In this document: positions 17,263 to 24,670 of the stretch, piece by piece
How the letters are laid out: each line of letters starts with the position of its first letter
How positions within the stretch are numbered: the first letter of the stretch is position 1
From: an uncultured Clostridia bacterium
GTDB lineage: Bacteria; Bacillota; Clostridia; Christensenellales; UBA3700
Length of the DNA stretch: 64,000 bases
Assembly (NCBI GenBank): GCA_948471525.1
Contig: CAOKSY010000007.1
Location: forward strand, 1 to 64,000
Reading direction: 5' to 3'
Made by a program: the position numbers and the translations under genes
The notes under the pieces: model-generated
What the model was told of the DNA's origin: nothing
Seen by the model: only the letters and a program-made list of their open reading frames with translations
Databases searched by the model: none

Positions 17263-17586
17263 ATGAACAACTATTACAGAATTACAGGTTACTGCGAAAA
17301 AGAGGACTTTTGCTTTATTATGGACTGCTACGGAATGTTCGAGAAACTTTGGCAATTCAGTTCATACCTACTGCAAAAAGGTTTGAAAGTCTTGGAAGTC
17401 GGTACCGACAGCAAGTTTATAGACGGCAACATTGACCGCATAGACGAGAACGCCGAAAAGATATTCTTACGGGCGAACGCCGACGGCAAGCCCGAATACG
17501 TTACCCAGACGATAAACGGCGTAACGTATAAAGCCGTAAAGGTTGCCGACAAAATCTACATACCCGATAAAACACAGACTGTTTAA
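17263..17586 (+). CDS. Conserved small protein of Firmicute mobile elements
   Basis: The 107-residue protein has the pattern YYRITGYCEKED, FEKLWQFSSYLLQKGLKVLEVG and a C-terminal KAVKVADKIYIPDKTQTV. I recognise this as a small conserved protein often carried by conjugative elements and plasmids of Firmicutes, with no assigned function. It has no signal peptide or membrane helix. It sits alone in module 2 and ends before a strong terminator. Its presence supports a mobile-element origin of the island. Recognition rests on memory of the family pattern, not a search. Confidence 0.6.
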   Translation: MNNYYRITGYCEKEDFCFIMDCYGMFEKLWQFSSYLLQKGLKVLEVGTDSKFIDGNIDRIDENAEKIFLRANADGKPEYVTQTINGVTYKAVKVADKIYIPDKTQTV

Positions 17587-17602
17587 CCGAATACAAAGTC
17601 AA

Positions 17603-17637
17603 AGCTGGGAGTCCTTACGGATTCTCGGCTTTTTTTG
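17603..17637 (+). terminator. Rho-independent terminator
   Basis: A 12-bp stem AGCTGGGAGTCC / GGATTCTCGGCT (three wobble pairs) with loop TTAC and seven T ends the transcript of the 107-residue protein gene. A degenerate copy of the boundary motif (GAATTTCAATAGC) follows at 17647-17660. Confidence 0.88.
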
Positions 17638-17672
17638 TGTTGATTGAATTTCAATAGCACCCTGTCGTTACT

Positions 17673-17701
17673 TGAAAAACGATTAAAATTATGCTATACT
17701 T
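17673..17701 (+). promoter_or_regulatory. SigA-type promoter of the six-gene module
   Basis: TTGAAA, a 17-bp spacer and TATACT lie 22 nt before the ATG at 17724, giving a short leader with an AAAAGGAG site. Confidence 0.75.
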
Positions 17702-17723
17702 TATAAATGCAAAAGGAGTATTT

Positions 17724-18383
17724 ATGATTGACATTAAAACTTGGGTAAAGGATTTTACAAACAAGGTTGAGCAAACTTTTTCTAACCGTGTATGGTTTAT
17801 AGGTTTGCAAGGCAGTTACGGCAGAGGCGAAGCAACGGAAACAAGCGATATTGACGTAGTTTTTATTCTCGACGAATTGCGTATAGACGATTTGAAAGTC
17901 TATCGTGATATGCTCGATACACTGTCGAACAGAGAACTTATTTGCGGTTTTATTTCGGGCAAGGACGAACTTTTGAATTGGGAAACGAGCGACCTTTTTC
18001 AATTCTATTATGACACCACGCCCATTAAAGGAACTCTCGATTGCTTGCTCGAAAAGATAGATATAAAAGCAGTCAAACGGGCTATAAAAATCGGTGCGTG
18101 CAATATTTATCACGCTTGCGTGCATAACTTCGTACACGAAAAAAGTGAAGATATACTTCGCTCGCTTTACAAATCGGCAGTGTTTGTGATACAAGCAGTA
18201 TGGTTTTACGAAACGGGCAAGTACATAAAGTCTAAAACCGAATTGCAAAACGCAATTGTTCCGCCGTCCGCCGTTCTTACGACGGCACTAAACTTAAAGA
18301 ACGGCGTAGACATAAAGTTTGAAGAAATGTCGGAGCTTTTAATAAATTGGGCGAAAGCGTGTGTCGGAGGTTATAACGAATGA
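17724..18383 (+). CDS. Nucleotidyltransferase-domain protein
   Basis: The 219-residue protein carries the polymerase-beta/aminoglycoside-nucleotidyltransferase signature GSYGRGEATETSDID at 30-44, where the two acidic residues bind metal, and a further acidic residue near 80-90. The C-terminal half is helical, resembling the substrate domain of small-molecule nucleotidyltransferases. Such enzymes transfer AMP to antibiotics, proteins or RNA; the substrate here is open. The ATG at 17724 is preferred since the upstream one at 17691 lies within the promoter. It opens a six-gene module and overlaps the next gene by 4 nt. Confidence 0.8.
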   Translation: MIDIKTWVKDFTNKVEQTFSNRVWFIGLQGSYGRGEATETSDIDVVFILDELRIDDLKVYRDMLDTLSNRELICGFISGKDELLNWETSDLFQFYYDTTPIKGTLDCLLEKIDIKAVKRAIKIGACNIYHACVHNFVHEKSEDILRSLYKSAVFVIQAVWFYETGKYIKSKTELQNAIVPPSAVLTTALNLKNGVDIKFEEMSELLINWAKACVGGYNE

Positions 18384-18970
18384 AAAAAATTCTATATGTT
18401 ATCTTGGAACAATGGGCGGATTGGGAACTTGCCTATATTTCGTCGGCGGTCAATATGCTCGGCGGCGGAAAATTTGAGAACAAAACGTTATCGCTCACAA
18501 AAGATGCCGTTACTTCTATCGGCGGCGTCAAGTGCTTACCCGACTATGATTTACAAAGCGCACCGTCGGACTACGACGCTTTAATACTTATAGGCGGTAT
18601 GGCTTGGCACAATGAAAACGCTATGCAAATTAAACCGCTAATAGACGCTTGCATAAAGAACGGCAAAGCGTTAGGCGCAATTTGCGACGCTTGCAGGTTT
18701 TTGGGCTCTATCGGTGCATTGAATCATACAAAGCATACTGCTAACGATTTGAACGAATTAAAACAGTACACTGTATATACCAACGAGCAAGACTTCATAC
18801 ATAGGCAAGCGGTTTCGGACAATAATGTTATTACGGCAAACGGAACGGCAACTCTTGAATTTGCACGGGAAATATTGAAAGCGTTGTCTATTGCAAGCGA
18901 CGAGCAAATCAAAGGTTGGTACGACTTTCACAAACTCGGCTTTTACAATGCCGCTATGCCGAGAATGTAG
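18380..18970 (+). CDS. DJ-1/PfpI family protein
   Basis: The 196-residue protein has the class I glutaminase-like fold of the DJ-1/PfpI family. The strand DALILIGGMAW (66-76) and the nucleophile elbow GAICDACRFLG (99-109, Cys102) are clear. Family members include deglycases, chaperones, proteases and stress proteins, so the reaction cannot be assigned. Its start overlaps the nucleotidyltransferase stop (ATGA), and a GNAT gene follows 13 nt later. Confidence 0.85.
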   Translation: MKKILYVILEQWADWELAYISSAVNMLGGGKFENKTLSLTKDAVTSIGGVKCLPDYDLQSAPSDYDALILIGGMAWHNENAMQIKPLIDACIKNGKALGAICDACRFLGSIGALNHTKHTANDLNELKQYTVYTNEQDFIHRQAVSDNNVITANGTATLEFAREILKALSIASDEQIKGWYDFHKLGFYNAAMPRM

Positions 18971-18983
18971 GAGACTGTAACGA

Positions 18984-19442
18984 ATGACGATAGAACTTAT
19001 AAAGGAAGTCGAAATAAAAGAAACTTGCGATATGGTAGCTCGCGCGTGTAAAAATTCGGTATTTGCCGAGTTCTATCCGAAGCAGCCGAAATACTTTTCG
19101 ATTCCGTATGACGAAATAAAGCAAAAAGCCGAATACGGACATTTTTATGTTGTCAAAGAAAACGGCAAAATTATCGGATGCGGCTGTATCGGCGCATATT
19201 GGGATAGTTTGACGGAAAGTTGGATAAACACAATTTTCGTCGAGCCGTCATATCAACGTAAAGGAATCGGCAAGAAAATTATAGAACGTTTGGAAAACGA
19301 CGAATATGCCAAAAGAGCGAAACGAATAGAAATACATTCGGCAATATCGGCTATACCGTTCTATCGCAAATTAGGTTACGAACATAAAAACGGAGATTTG
19401 TCTTATAAGGACGGAATGTTCGACCTTGAAAAATTCATTTGA
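18984..19442 (+). CDS. GNAT family N-acetyltransferase
   Basis: The 152-residue protein is a single-domain acetyl-CoA-dependent acetyltransferase. Motif A with the pyrophosphate-binding loop is QRKGIGKKIIERL at 91-103, preceded by the strand NTIFVEPSY. The C-terminal FYRKLGYEHK is the usual motif B segment. The acceptor is unknown. It lies mid-operon in the six-gene module. Confidence 0.88.
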   Translation: MTIELIKEVEIKETCDMVARACKNSVFAEFYPKQPKYFSIPYDEIKQKAEYGHFYVVKENGKIIGCGCIGAYWDSLTESWINTIFVEPSYQRKGIGKKIIERLENDEYAKRAKRIEIHSAISAIPFYRKLGYEHKNGDLSYKDGMFDLEKFI

Positions 19443-19491
19443 CAAATAATTTTGAAACGGCTGTGCGCCACTAAACAGAAAGGAGTAACTA

Positions 19492-19692
19492 ATGCCTTAT
19501 ATAAAAATAGAAAGCGGAAAATTGACCGACGAACAAAAAACGTTGCTTATAAAGCGCGTAACCGAAGTATCTTCGGAAATTATGAATATTCCGCAAGAGT
19601 TCTTTACGACTACCATTACGGAATTGCCCGATAAAAACTTCGGTATCGGCGGCAAAACCATCGATATTATAAAAAACGAATACAAAAAATGA
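19492..19692 (+). CDS. 4-oxalocrotonate tautomerase family protein
   Basis: The 66-residue protein has the size and opening of the 4-OT family: after Met is removed, Pro2 (MPYIKIESG) becomes the catalytic N-terminal base. The helix KLTDEQKTLLIKRVTEV and the second strand FTTTITEL follow the family pattern. Members interconvert enol and keto acids; the substrate here is unknown. An AGAAAGGAG site precedes the start, and its stop overlaps the next gene by 4 nt. Confidence 0.88.
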   Translation: MPYIKIESGKLTDEQKTLLIKRVTEVSSEIMNIPQEFFTTTITELPDKNFGIGGKTIDIIKNEYKK

Positions 19693-20450
19693 AAGATTGG
19701 TTTACGATAGATAAAATAGACGAACAAACTTATATAATCAGCGAATACCGACATTGGGAAGAAACGCACTGCTATCTTTTAATCGGCAGCGAGCGTTGTC
19801 TTTTGATTGATACGGGGCTTGGAATTTGCAACATTTACGAGCAAGTACGCAAACTGACGGATATGTCCGTTACTGCCGTTGCAACACATATCCATTGGGA
19901 TCACATAGGTGGACACAAATATTTTCCCGATTTTTATGTCCACAAAGCCGAGTTAGATTGGTTGAACGGCAAGTTTCCGCTTTCTATTCAAACCGTCCGT
20001 GATATGGTTGTTGACCGTTGCGATTTACCCGAAGGCTTTGACGTTAGCAAGTATGAGATTTTTCAAGGAACGCCGATAATGGTTTTGCACGGCGGTGAAA
20101 TCATAGATTTAGGCGGCAGAAAAATCCAAGTGTTACATACCGCAGGGCATTCGCCCGGACACCTTTGCTTTTGGGAACAAGAACGGAGTTATGTGTTTAC
20201 GGGCGACTTGATTTACAAAGATACTTTGTTCGCCTATTATCCGTCTACCAACCCCGAAGCATATTTACAATCGCTTGAAACGATAGCGGCGTTACCGTCA
20301 AAAAGATTATTTCCCGCTCATCACTCGCTCGATATACAGCCCGAAATTGCAGTAAGAATAAGAGATGCGTTTCGAGAACTGAAAGTGCAAGGCAAATTGC
20401 ATCACGGCGCAGGAACATTCGATTACGGCGATTGGGCGGTATGGCTGTAA
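19689..20450 (+). CDS. Metallo-beta-lactamase fold hydrolase
   Basis: The 253-residue soluble protein has the metal-binding motif THIHWDHIGGH (66-76; His67, His69, Asp71, His72), a second histidine in AGHSPGH and the bridging aspartate in FTGDLIY. This arrangement matches glyoxalase II-like and other general metallo-hydrolases. The substrate is unknown; beta-lactam resistance should not be assumed. It overlaps the tautomerase gene by 4 nt and precedes a PEBP-family gene by 22 nt. Confidence 0.9.
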   Translation: MKDWFTIDKIDEQTYIISEYRHWEETHCYLLIGSERCLLIDTGLGICNIYEQVRKLTDMSVTAVATHIHWDHIGGHKYFPDFYVHKAELDWLNGKFPLSIQTVRDMVVDRCDLPEGFDVSKYEIFQGTPIMVLHGGEIIDLGGRKIQVLHTAGHSPGHLCFWEQERSYVFTGDLIYKDTLFAYYPSTNPEAYLQSLETIAALPSKRLFPAHHSLDIQPEIAVRIRDAFRELKVQGKLHHGAGTFDYGDWAVWL

Positions 20451-20472
20451 AATATCTAAACGGAGTTGAATT

Positions 20473-20931
20473 ATGGAACAGTTGATATTTTCTTTACCCG
20501 ATTTTACAATCGGCGATAAATTTCCTATCGAATACACAGGCAGAGGAAAAGATTTATCGCCCGAAATTGTAATTGAAAATCTATCCGAAAAAGCCAAAAC
20601 GCTTGCAGTTACTTTGGAAGATATAAGCCACCCGATAAAAGACTTTACGCATTGGGTAATTTGGAATATTCCTGCGGCAAGCAAAATCGGAAAGGCAATC
20701 TCGAAAGGTAAATACGTTTCGGATATAGGCGCAACACAAGGCGTAGCATACGGTATGCACAAATACGCCGGTCCGAAACCGCCTCGTGGTAAGACGCATA
20801 AATATCGCATCACGGTTTATGCGTTGGACTGCTCGATAGACCTATCTGCGAATAAGCGAAAAAAACACTTTCTCAAAAAAGTCGAAAATCATATTTTGCA
20901 GAAAGGTTGCCTTGAATATAGTTTTGAATAA
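20473..20931 (+). CDS. YbhB/YbcL family PEBP-like protein
   Basis: The 152-residue protein belongs to the phosphatidylethanolamine-binding protein/Raf kinase inhibitor-like family. Family marks are LSPEIVIEN, an altered DPDAP segment (LEDISHP), FTHWVIWNIP and GPKPPRGKTHKYRITVYALD. No enzymatic role is established for bacterial members. It is the last gene of the six-gene module, before a terminator. Confidence 0.9.
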   Translation: MEQLIFSLPDFTIGDKFPIEYTGRGKDLSPEIVIENLSEKAKTLAVTLEDISHPIKDFTHWVIWNIPAASKIGKAISKGKYVSDIGATQGVAYGMHKYAGPKPPRGKTHKYRITVYALDCSIDLSANKRKKHFLKKVENHILQKGCLEYSFE

Positions 20932-20934
20932 AAT

Positions 20935-20997
20935 AAAAGCCGTGAGACCTACTGACCTCTCGGCTTTTTATGTGCGCTAAATTGAAATTTAGCGTCG
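20935..20997 (+). terminator. Terminator followed by perfect boundary palindrome
   Basis: The stem AAAAGCCGTGAG / CTCTCGGCTTTTT (20935-20969) ends the six-gene transcript. Directly after it, 20975-20994 is a perfect 9-bp palindrome, CGCTAAATT-GA-AATTTAGCG, the most complete copy of the island's boundary motif. Confidence 0.8.
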
Positions 20998-21014
20998 CAA
21001 AAAGGAGAACGACA

Positions 21015-21509
21015 ATGAAAGATAAAGAAATGACTTTTGAAGAAAAGTTGAACGTAATGAAAAAATTAGGACTTCAAAAAGAATGGGCGAAATGGGAATT
21101 GAACTTGGAAAACGAATATTTTGCCGTTCTTCCTTCTTTCCGCTTTTTGAAGCCGATTAGCGACCACCTTGAATTTCATAGGGGCGGTTTTGCAAATATG
21201 ATAAAAAAATACATAGAGCAAGGCGTCCTTGACGAAAGGTTTCCCGAAGTATCCGCGCTGATAAAAGAAGGCGCTTCGATAGAAAGCATAGAAAAGTTTG
21301 CGTATGAAAGAGTTCAGGAAGCCGTCGAGTGCATTTTGTACCAACTCGGCGACCAGGAGTCCGCAGAATGCGCAGACGTGTTTGACGAGATAGATTGTTC
21401 AAAAATAAAAAAGATGCGCCTAATGGAAATCAATGACGACGGAACGCCGACGGGGCGGCGCGCTATCGAGCTTCACGGAAAAATTCCGTTTTCCGATATG
21501 GAAAACTGA
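21015..21509 (+). CDS. Unrecognised 164-residue protein
   Basis: I do not recognise this protein. It is soluble, acidic and mostly helical by composition, with no signal peptide, membrane helix or catalytic motif. The start at 21015 follows an AAAGGAG site. It lies between two boundary motifs with the DUF4303-like gene. Size, acidity and neighbours are compatible with an orphan immunity protein, which is only a guess from context. Confidence 0.6.
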   Translation: MKDKEMTFEEKLNVMKKLGLQKEWAKWELNLENEYFAVLPSFRFLKPISDHLEFHRGGFANMIKKYIEQGVLDERFPEVSALIKEGASIESIEKFAYERVQEAVECILYQLGDQESAECADVFDEIDCSKIKKMRLMEINDDGTPTGRRAIELHGKIPFSDMEN

Positions 21510-21582
21510 CCGTGTTATAAATTTTATGCGCTATATGCCGTAAAGAAAAAATCGGAGAAAAATATTTAAAAGATTAACTATT

Positions 21583-22308
21583 ATGACAGACGAGCAGATT
21601 GCAAAACAATTGTTAAAACAATATAAAAAAGACGATACGGGAATTTTATTAACGCCGGATGTCGTCGCCCAATTCATCGCATTATTCCGCGAAGCGGTTG
21701 TTGACTTTTTTCCGAAATTCGTTGAAAAACATAAGGGGCAAACCATATACGGCGTTTCTTTTGAAATAGGCAACCTCGTACAGTTTGTATACGAAGAAGA
21801 CTTTGAAACTTACCTGTACTTCAATACGGAAGAAGAATACCGCAAACAAATCAAAGACTGCGCGGAAGATGAAAAATCGTATTACCGCTTCGAGCCTTAT
21901 GCCGAGTGGGACGTGGTTTCCGCCGATACTAAGGCATTCAAAAAGCTGCAAAAATTTTTAATGCAGAACAGTCTTTACTACTGCACTGTATACTATAACT
22001 ATGACGATTTATTAAGTAAGGAAGCTGTCGATTGGTTTGAAGAAAACAGCAAAGTCTTTGAGGAAAACTTCGACCAAGAACGCGCTATGTTCCGTTACTT
22101 AATGGCGGGCGTATTATGCAACTTACGGCAGGAAGGCTTTTGGAAAGAACACGGGTTTGAAAAACTGTACGTAATTCCTTTTGAGGCAGAGGACGAATTG
22201 CCCTTTGAAGAAAAGATAGCAACGTATCTACAAATGGATTTCGGATGTCATTCGGGCGAAACGGATTATTTGGAGTACATAAAATCGTTGTCGGCAGACG
22301 GGGATTAA
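21583..22308 (+). CDS. DUF4303-like protein
   Basis: The 241-residue soluble protein resembles DUF4303 proteins: an N-terminal helical segment, a beta-rich core with YGVSFEIGNL, an aromatic stretch YYRFEPYAEWDVV near 100-115, and a C-terminal acidic domain. Family function is unknown; members often sit beside polymorphic toxin or antiphage loci. No catalytic residues are evident. It shares a module with the preceding 164-residue protein gene. Confidence 0.55.
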   Translation: MTDEQIAKQLLKQYKKDDTGILLTPDVVAQFIALFREAVVDFFPKFVEKHKGQTIYGVSFEIGNLVQFVYEEDFETYLYFNTEEEYRKQIKDCAEDEKSYYRFEPYAEWDVVSADTKAFKKLQKFLMQNSLYYCTVYYNYDDLLSKEAVDWFEENSKVFEENFDQERAMFRYLMAGVLCNLRQEGFWKEHGFEKLYVIPFEAEDELPFEEKIATYLQMDFGCHSGETDYLEYIKSLSADGD

Positions 22309-22429
22309 ATCGCACGATTTCTATTAAATGAATTTCAATTCGCAGCAATTTGGCATTTAAAGACTATGCGGCTGAAAACTCGTTATCGTAAAAAGAAAGA
22401 AATAGCGGGAACGTAAATTCGGAAAAATT

Positions 22430-23119
22430 ATGAATAAAACGCAGTTGGAAAATTTGATTAAAAGAATGAACACTCCGTTTGAACCCGAAATCAAGGTTAG
22501 TCGGGAGATGGAATCTTGGAAAGCAAGGCGTGAAGCGGAAAAATTAAGCGATACTGCATTATTGCCTGTATTGGAACAGATTATCGACGAGCACCGCGGC
22601 GAAAGCGACGGGGAACGTGAATTGCGTAGAGACGCTCGGTTTATATATGCAAAAATATTGAGTAATAATTTTGACGAAAAGGGTTTTTTGTTTTTATTAA
22701 ACGAACTTTTTACCGAAACCGATTATTGGACTATCGAAAGTATATTAACAAACATTTGGTTTTTGAATATTCAGCAAGATACAAAACTATCGCCGCTTTT
22801 GAACTTTGCAGAAAATGCGAACCGTGAAAATTTGCAAACGGTTTTAAATATTTTAATCGAATATAAGAAAAAAGGGAATAAAGACGCGATTTCCGCTTAT
22901 CCCGAAATTTACAAAAAAGTTCTCAATAAGTCCGTACCGCTGAAACAAGCCGTCATAGATATTTTACAAAGCCACGGCATTAAATCAAAGGCGGATTTAG
23001 ATAAACAAACAGATGAAGATGGCGCGGCTTTGTACGAAGATTTGAAAGCTGGCATATTGGAAGAGTATGATATTACTTATAAAAAGTTGGTTTCATTGTT
23101 AAATAAATTGGTCAAATAA
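22430..23119 (+). CDS. Helical, HEAT-repeat-like protein
   Basis: The 229-residue protein is not recognised at family level. It is strongly helical, with repeated amphipathic pairs (for example TALLPVLEQIIDE and SILTNIWFLNI) suggesting a HEAT-like helical solenoid. It has no signal peptide or membrane helix. The gene begins the last module, after a degenerate boundary motif (GAATTTCAATTCGC) at 22330-22343, and is followed 10 nt later by the next gene. Confidence 0.55.
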   Translation: MNKTQLENLIKRMNTPFEPEIKVSREMESWKARREAEKLSDTALLPVLEQIIDEHRGESDGERELRRDARFIYAKILSNNFDEKGFLFLLNELFTETDYWTIESILTNIWFLNIQQDTKLSPLLNFAENANRENLQTVLNILIEYKKKGNKDAISAYPEIYKKVLNKSVPLKQAVIDILQSHGIKSKADLDKQTDEDGAALYEDLKAGILEEYDITYKKLVSLLNKLVK

Positions 23120-23129
23120 GGAGCGTAAA

Positions 23130-23468
23130 ATGGAAATATGTGAAATAACGCTTGACGCCAAACAATATAACTTGTTAAAGAGCATGCTGAATTGCGACAG
23201 AAGGGCGGACTTAATAAGAAAAATACCAATCAACGGAAAAGAGTTGTTTTATGATATGATTCACGAAATATATTCGCCCGTTACAGACGGTTGGAGTACG
23301 CGCGAAATCGTGTTGAAAGAGTCTGCCGATGCGTTAAATCTGTTAAGATTTATGACTAAACAGATATTCCCAAACGATGAAAACTATTTTGTACGACAAA
23401 TAGGAAGGAAATGGGCGAATTTTCGTTTTGAAAAAGATTGCGCACTTATAATATGTAAAAACTGTTAA
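23130..23468 (+). CDS. Unrecognised 112-residue protein
   Basis: I do not recognise this small soluble protein. It has an AAGGAG site, no membrane helix, and a Cys-containing end (ICKNC). It is cotranscribed with the helical protein gene. Its stop codon overlaps the first bases of the right 156-bp repeat, so the module boundary abuts the coding region. Confidence 0.55.
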   Translation: MEICEITLDAKQYNLLKSMLNCDRRADLIRKIPINGKELFYDMIHEIYSPVTDGWSTREIVLKESADALNLLRFMTKQIFPNDENYFVRQIGRKWANFRFEKDCALIICKNC

Positions 23469-23622
23469 ATTTCAATTTAGCGTAGAATGGCTGATAAGAC
23501 TAACTATCTTGTCAGTCATTTTTTTGTGCGGAGCAACTACTTTTTGCAGTTCGGGAGTCTCCGTGATTTTGCCTTTCGTGGTGGCTGTTGTAGCACAGTT
23601 CTCGCAAAAGTAAACGGCAAAA
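23467..23622 (+). repeat. Inner 156-bp direct repeat, right copy
   Basis: This is the second copy of the repeat at 16873-17028, with the same boundary motif and terminator hairpin (seven T). Recombination between the two would delete 6594 bp including all modules except the first. It lies 38 bp from the right outer repeat. Confidence 0.92.
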
Positions 23623-23660
23623 CAAATGCCGATTTGTGTTTGTACAAACAAGTAACCTCT

Positions 23661-23851
23661 CCGCCACAGCCAAGAAGTCGCTCTTGGCGAGTAATAGAAA
23701 GTGAGGTGTTTTGCACCTCACTTTTTCTATCACTCTGCATTTATGGCGACTTCTTTTCGTAGCTCCAGCCTCGGGATACCGAAATAGTGACGCTCGGGTA
23801 GACCTCGCTATTCCGTCGCTATGCTCCTTGCGAATCCCTCCGCTTCCGCCA
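23661..23851 (+). repeat. Outer 191-bp direct repeat, right copy
   Basis: It matches 15944-16134 and ends with the tRNA-Ser 3' 21-mer (23831-23851), the right attachment-like site of the island. Sequence after it is taken to be the original downstream chromosome. Confidence 0.93.
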
Positions 23852-24082
23852 GCCGAATGCGTTATATGCAGTATTTTTTAGTTTAAGCAACAACTGCATT
23901 TTCTTATATGTAAATAAATCGTTGCAGTACTTGTGCTTATTTACTTATGTGATAGTGTAAAATTTAGGTGAGAAACAGAAAAGTGAGATATAATTATTTT
24001 CTATTTCTCTATTCACTTGAACAAATACTTTAATTTTGATATAATTATTTATAATAAAAACATTTAGCGCAGGAAATACATA
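23852..24082 (+). promoter_or_regulatory. Region after the island with promoter
   Basis: AT-rich and gene-free. TTGAAC (24017-24022), a 17-bp spacer and TATAAT (24040-24045) form a promoter 38 nt before the next start codon. Confidence 0.65.
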
Positions 24083-24496
24083 ATGGATAAAACACAGATA
24101 TTTGAATTTATATCCGACCAAAAGACGGCTTTTATTGCTTCAGTCAATGAACAGGGATATCCCGTTGTTAGGGCAATGCTTGCTCCGCGTAAAGTAGACG
24201 GGAACGAAATTTATTTTTCTACCAACACATCGTCCAATAAAGTCAAACAGTATTTGGCAAACAATAGAGCATGCGTCTATTTCTATAAGCGAGGAAGATT
24301 TAAGTATCAAGGCGTAACAATATTAGGTGAGATGCAAGTCTGCACAGATCAAGCGACTAAAGACGAACTTTGGCGTTTTGGAGATAAACTTTTCTATAGA
24401 CAAGGCGTAACCGATCCTGATTATTGCGTATTGAAATTCACGTGTAGAATAGCCGAATACTATTGCGATTTGAAGGTCGAAACCGTTGAATTATAA
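24083..24496 (+). CDS. Pyridoxamine 5'-phosphate oxidase-like flavoprotein
   Basis: The 137-residue protein has the split-barrel FMN-binding fold of the PNPOx-like family: KTAFIASVNEQGYPVVRAML at the start, IYFSTNTSSNKVKQYLANNRACVYFY in the middle and LGEMQV. This subgroup includes general stress proteins and nitroreductase-like flavoproteins rather than true vitamin B6 enzymes. An AGGAAAT site precedes the ATG. It is a single-gene unit just right of the island. Confidence 0.85.
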   Translation: MDKTQIFEFISDQKTAFIASVNEQGYPVVRAMLAPRKVDGNEIYFSTNTSSNKVKQYLANNRACVYFYKRGRFKYQGVTILGEMQVCTDQATKDELWRFGDKLFYRQGVTDPDYCVLKFTCRIAEYYCDLKVETVEL

Positions 24497-24670
24497 ATAA
24501 AATTTTAAAATGCCTAAAGAGCATTGAAAAAATAGAAATCGGTCGTATTTGAAAAACGTAAAAATATTTTTAGATACTGCCTAATCCGTTACACAATATC
24601 CGGAATTAATCTTTTAAAAGTTTATTCTCGATTTTGTCATTTTATTAAGATATAGAAGCGTGTAAAAATT

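Larger units (their letters stand above)
15950..23851. mobile_element. Cassette-like genomic island at tRNA-Ser 3' end
   Basis: The island follows the tRNA directly, is framed by 191-bp direct repeats ending in tRNA 3' sequence, and carries about twelve small same-strand accessory genes with codon use that looks more AT-biased than the flanks. Modules are separated by a recurring short motif and by two 156-bp repeats. Recombination between the outer repeats would release a circle of 7717 bp and leave one repeat. No integrase, relaxase or replication gene is present, so mobility would need help in trans. One small gene resembles conserved proteins of Firmicute conjugative elements. Confidence 0.8.

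Noticed and set aside
16135..23851. Classic integron cassette array
   Set aside because: No IntI gene and the boundary motif lacks attC core sites; only an analogous cassette structure is supported.
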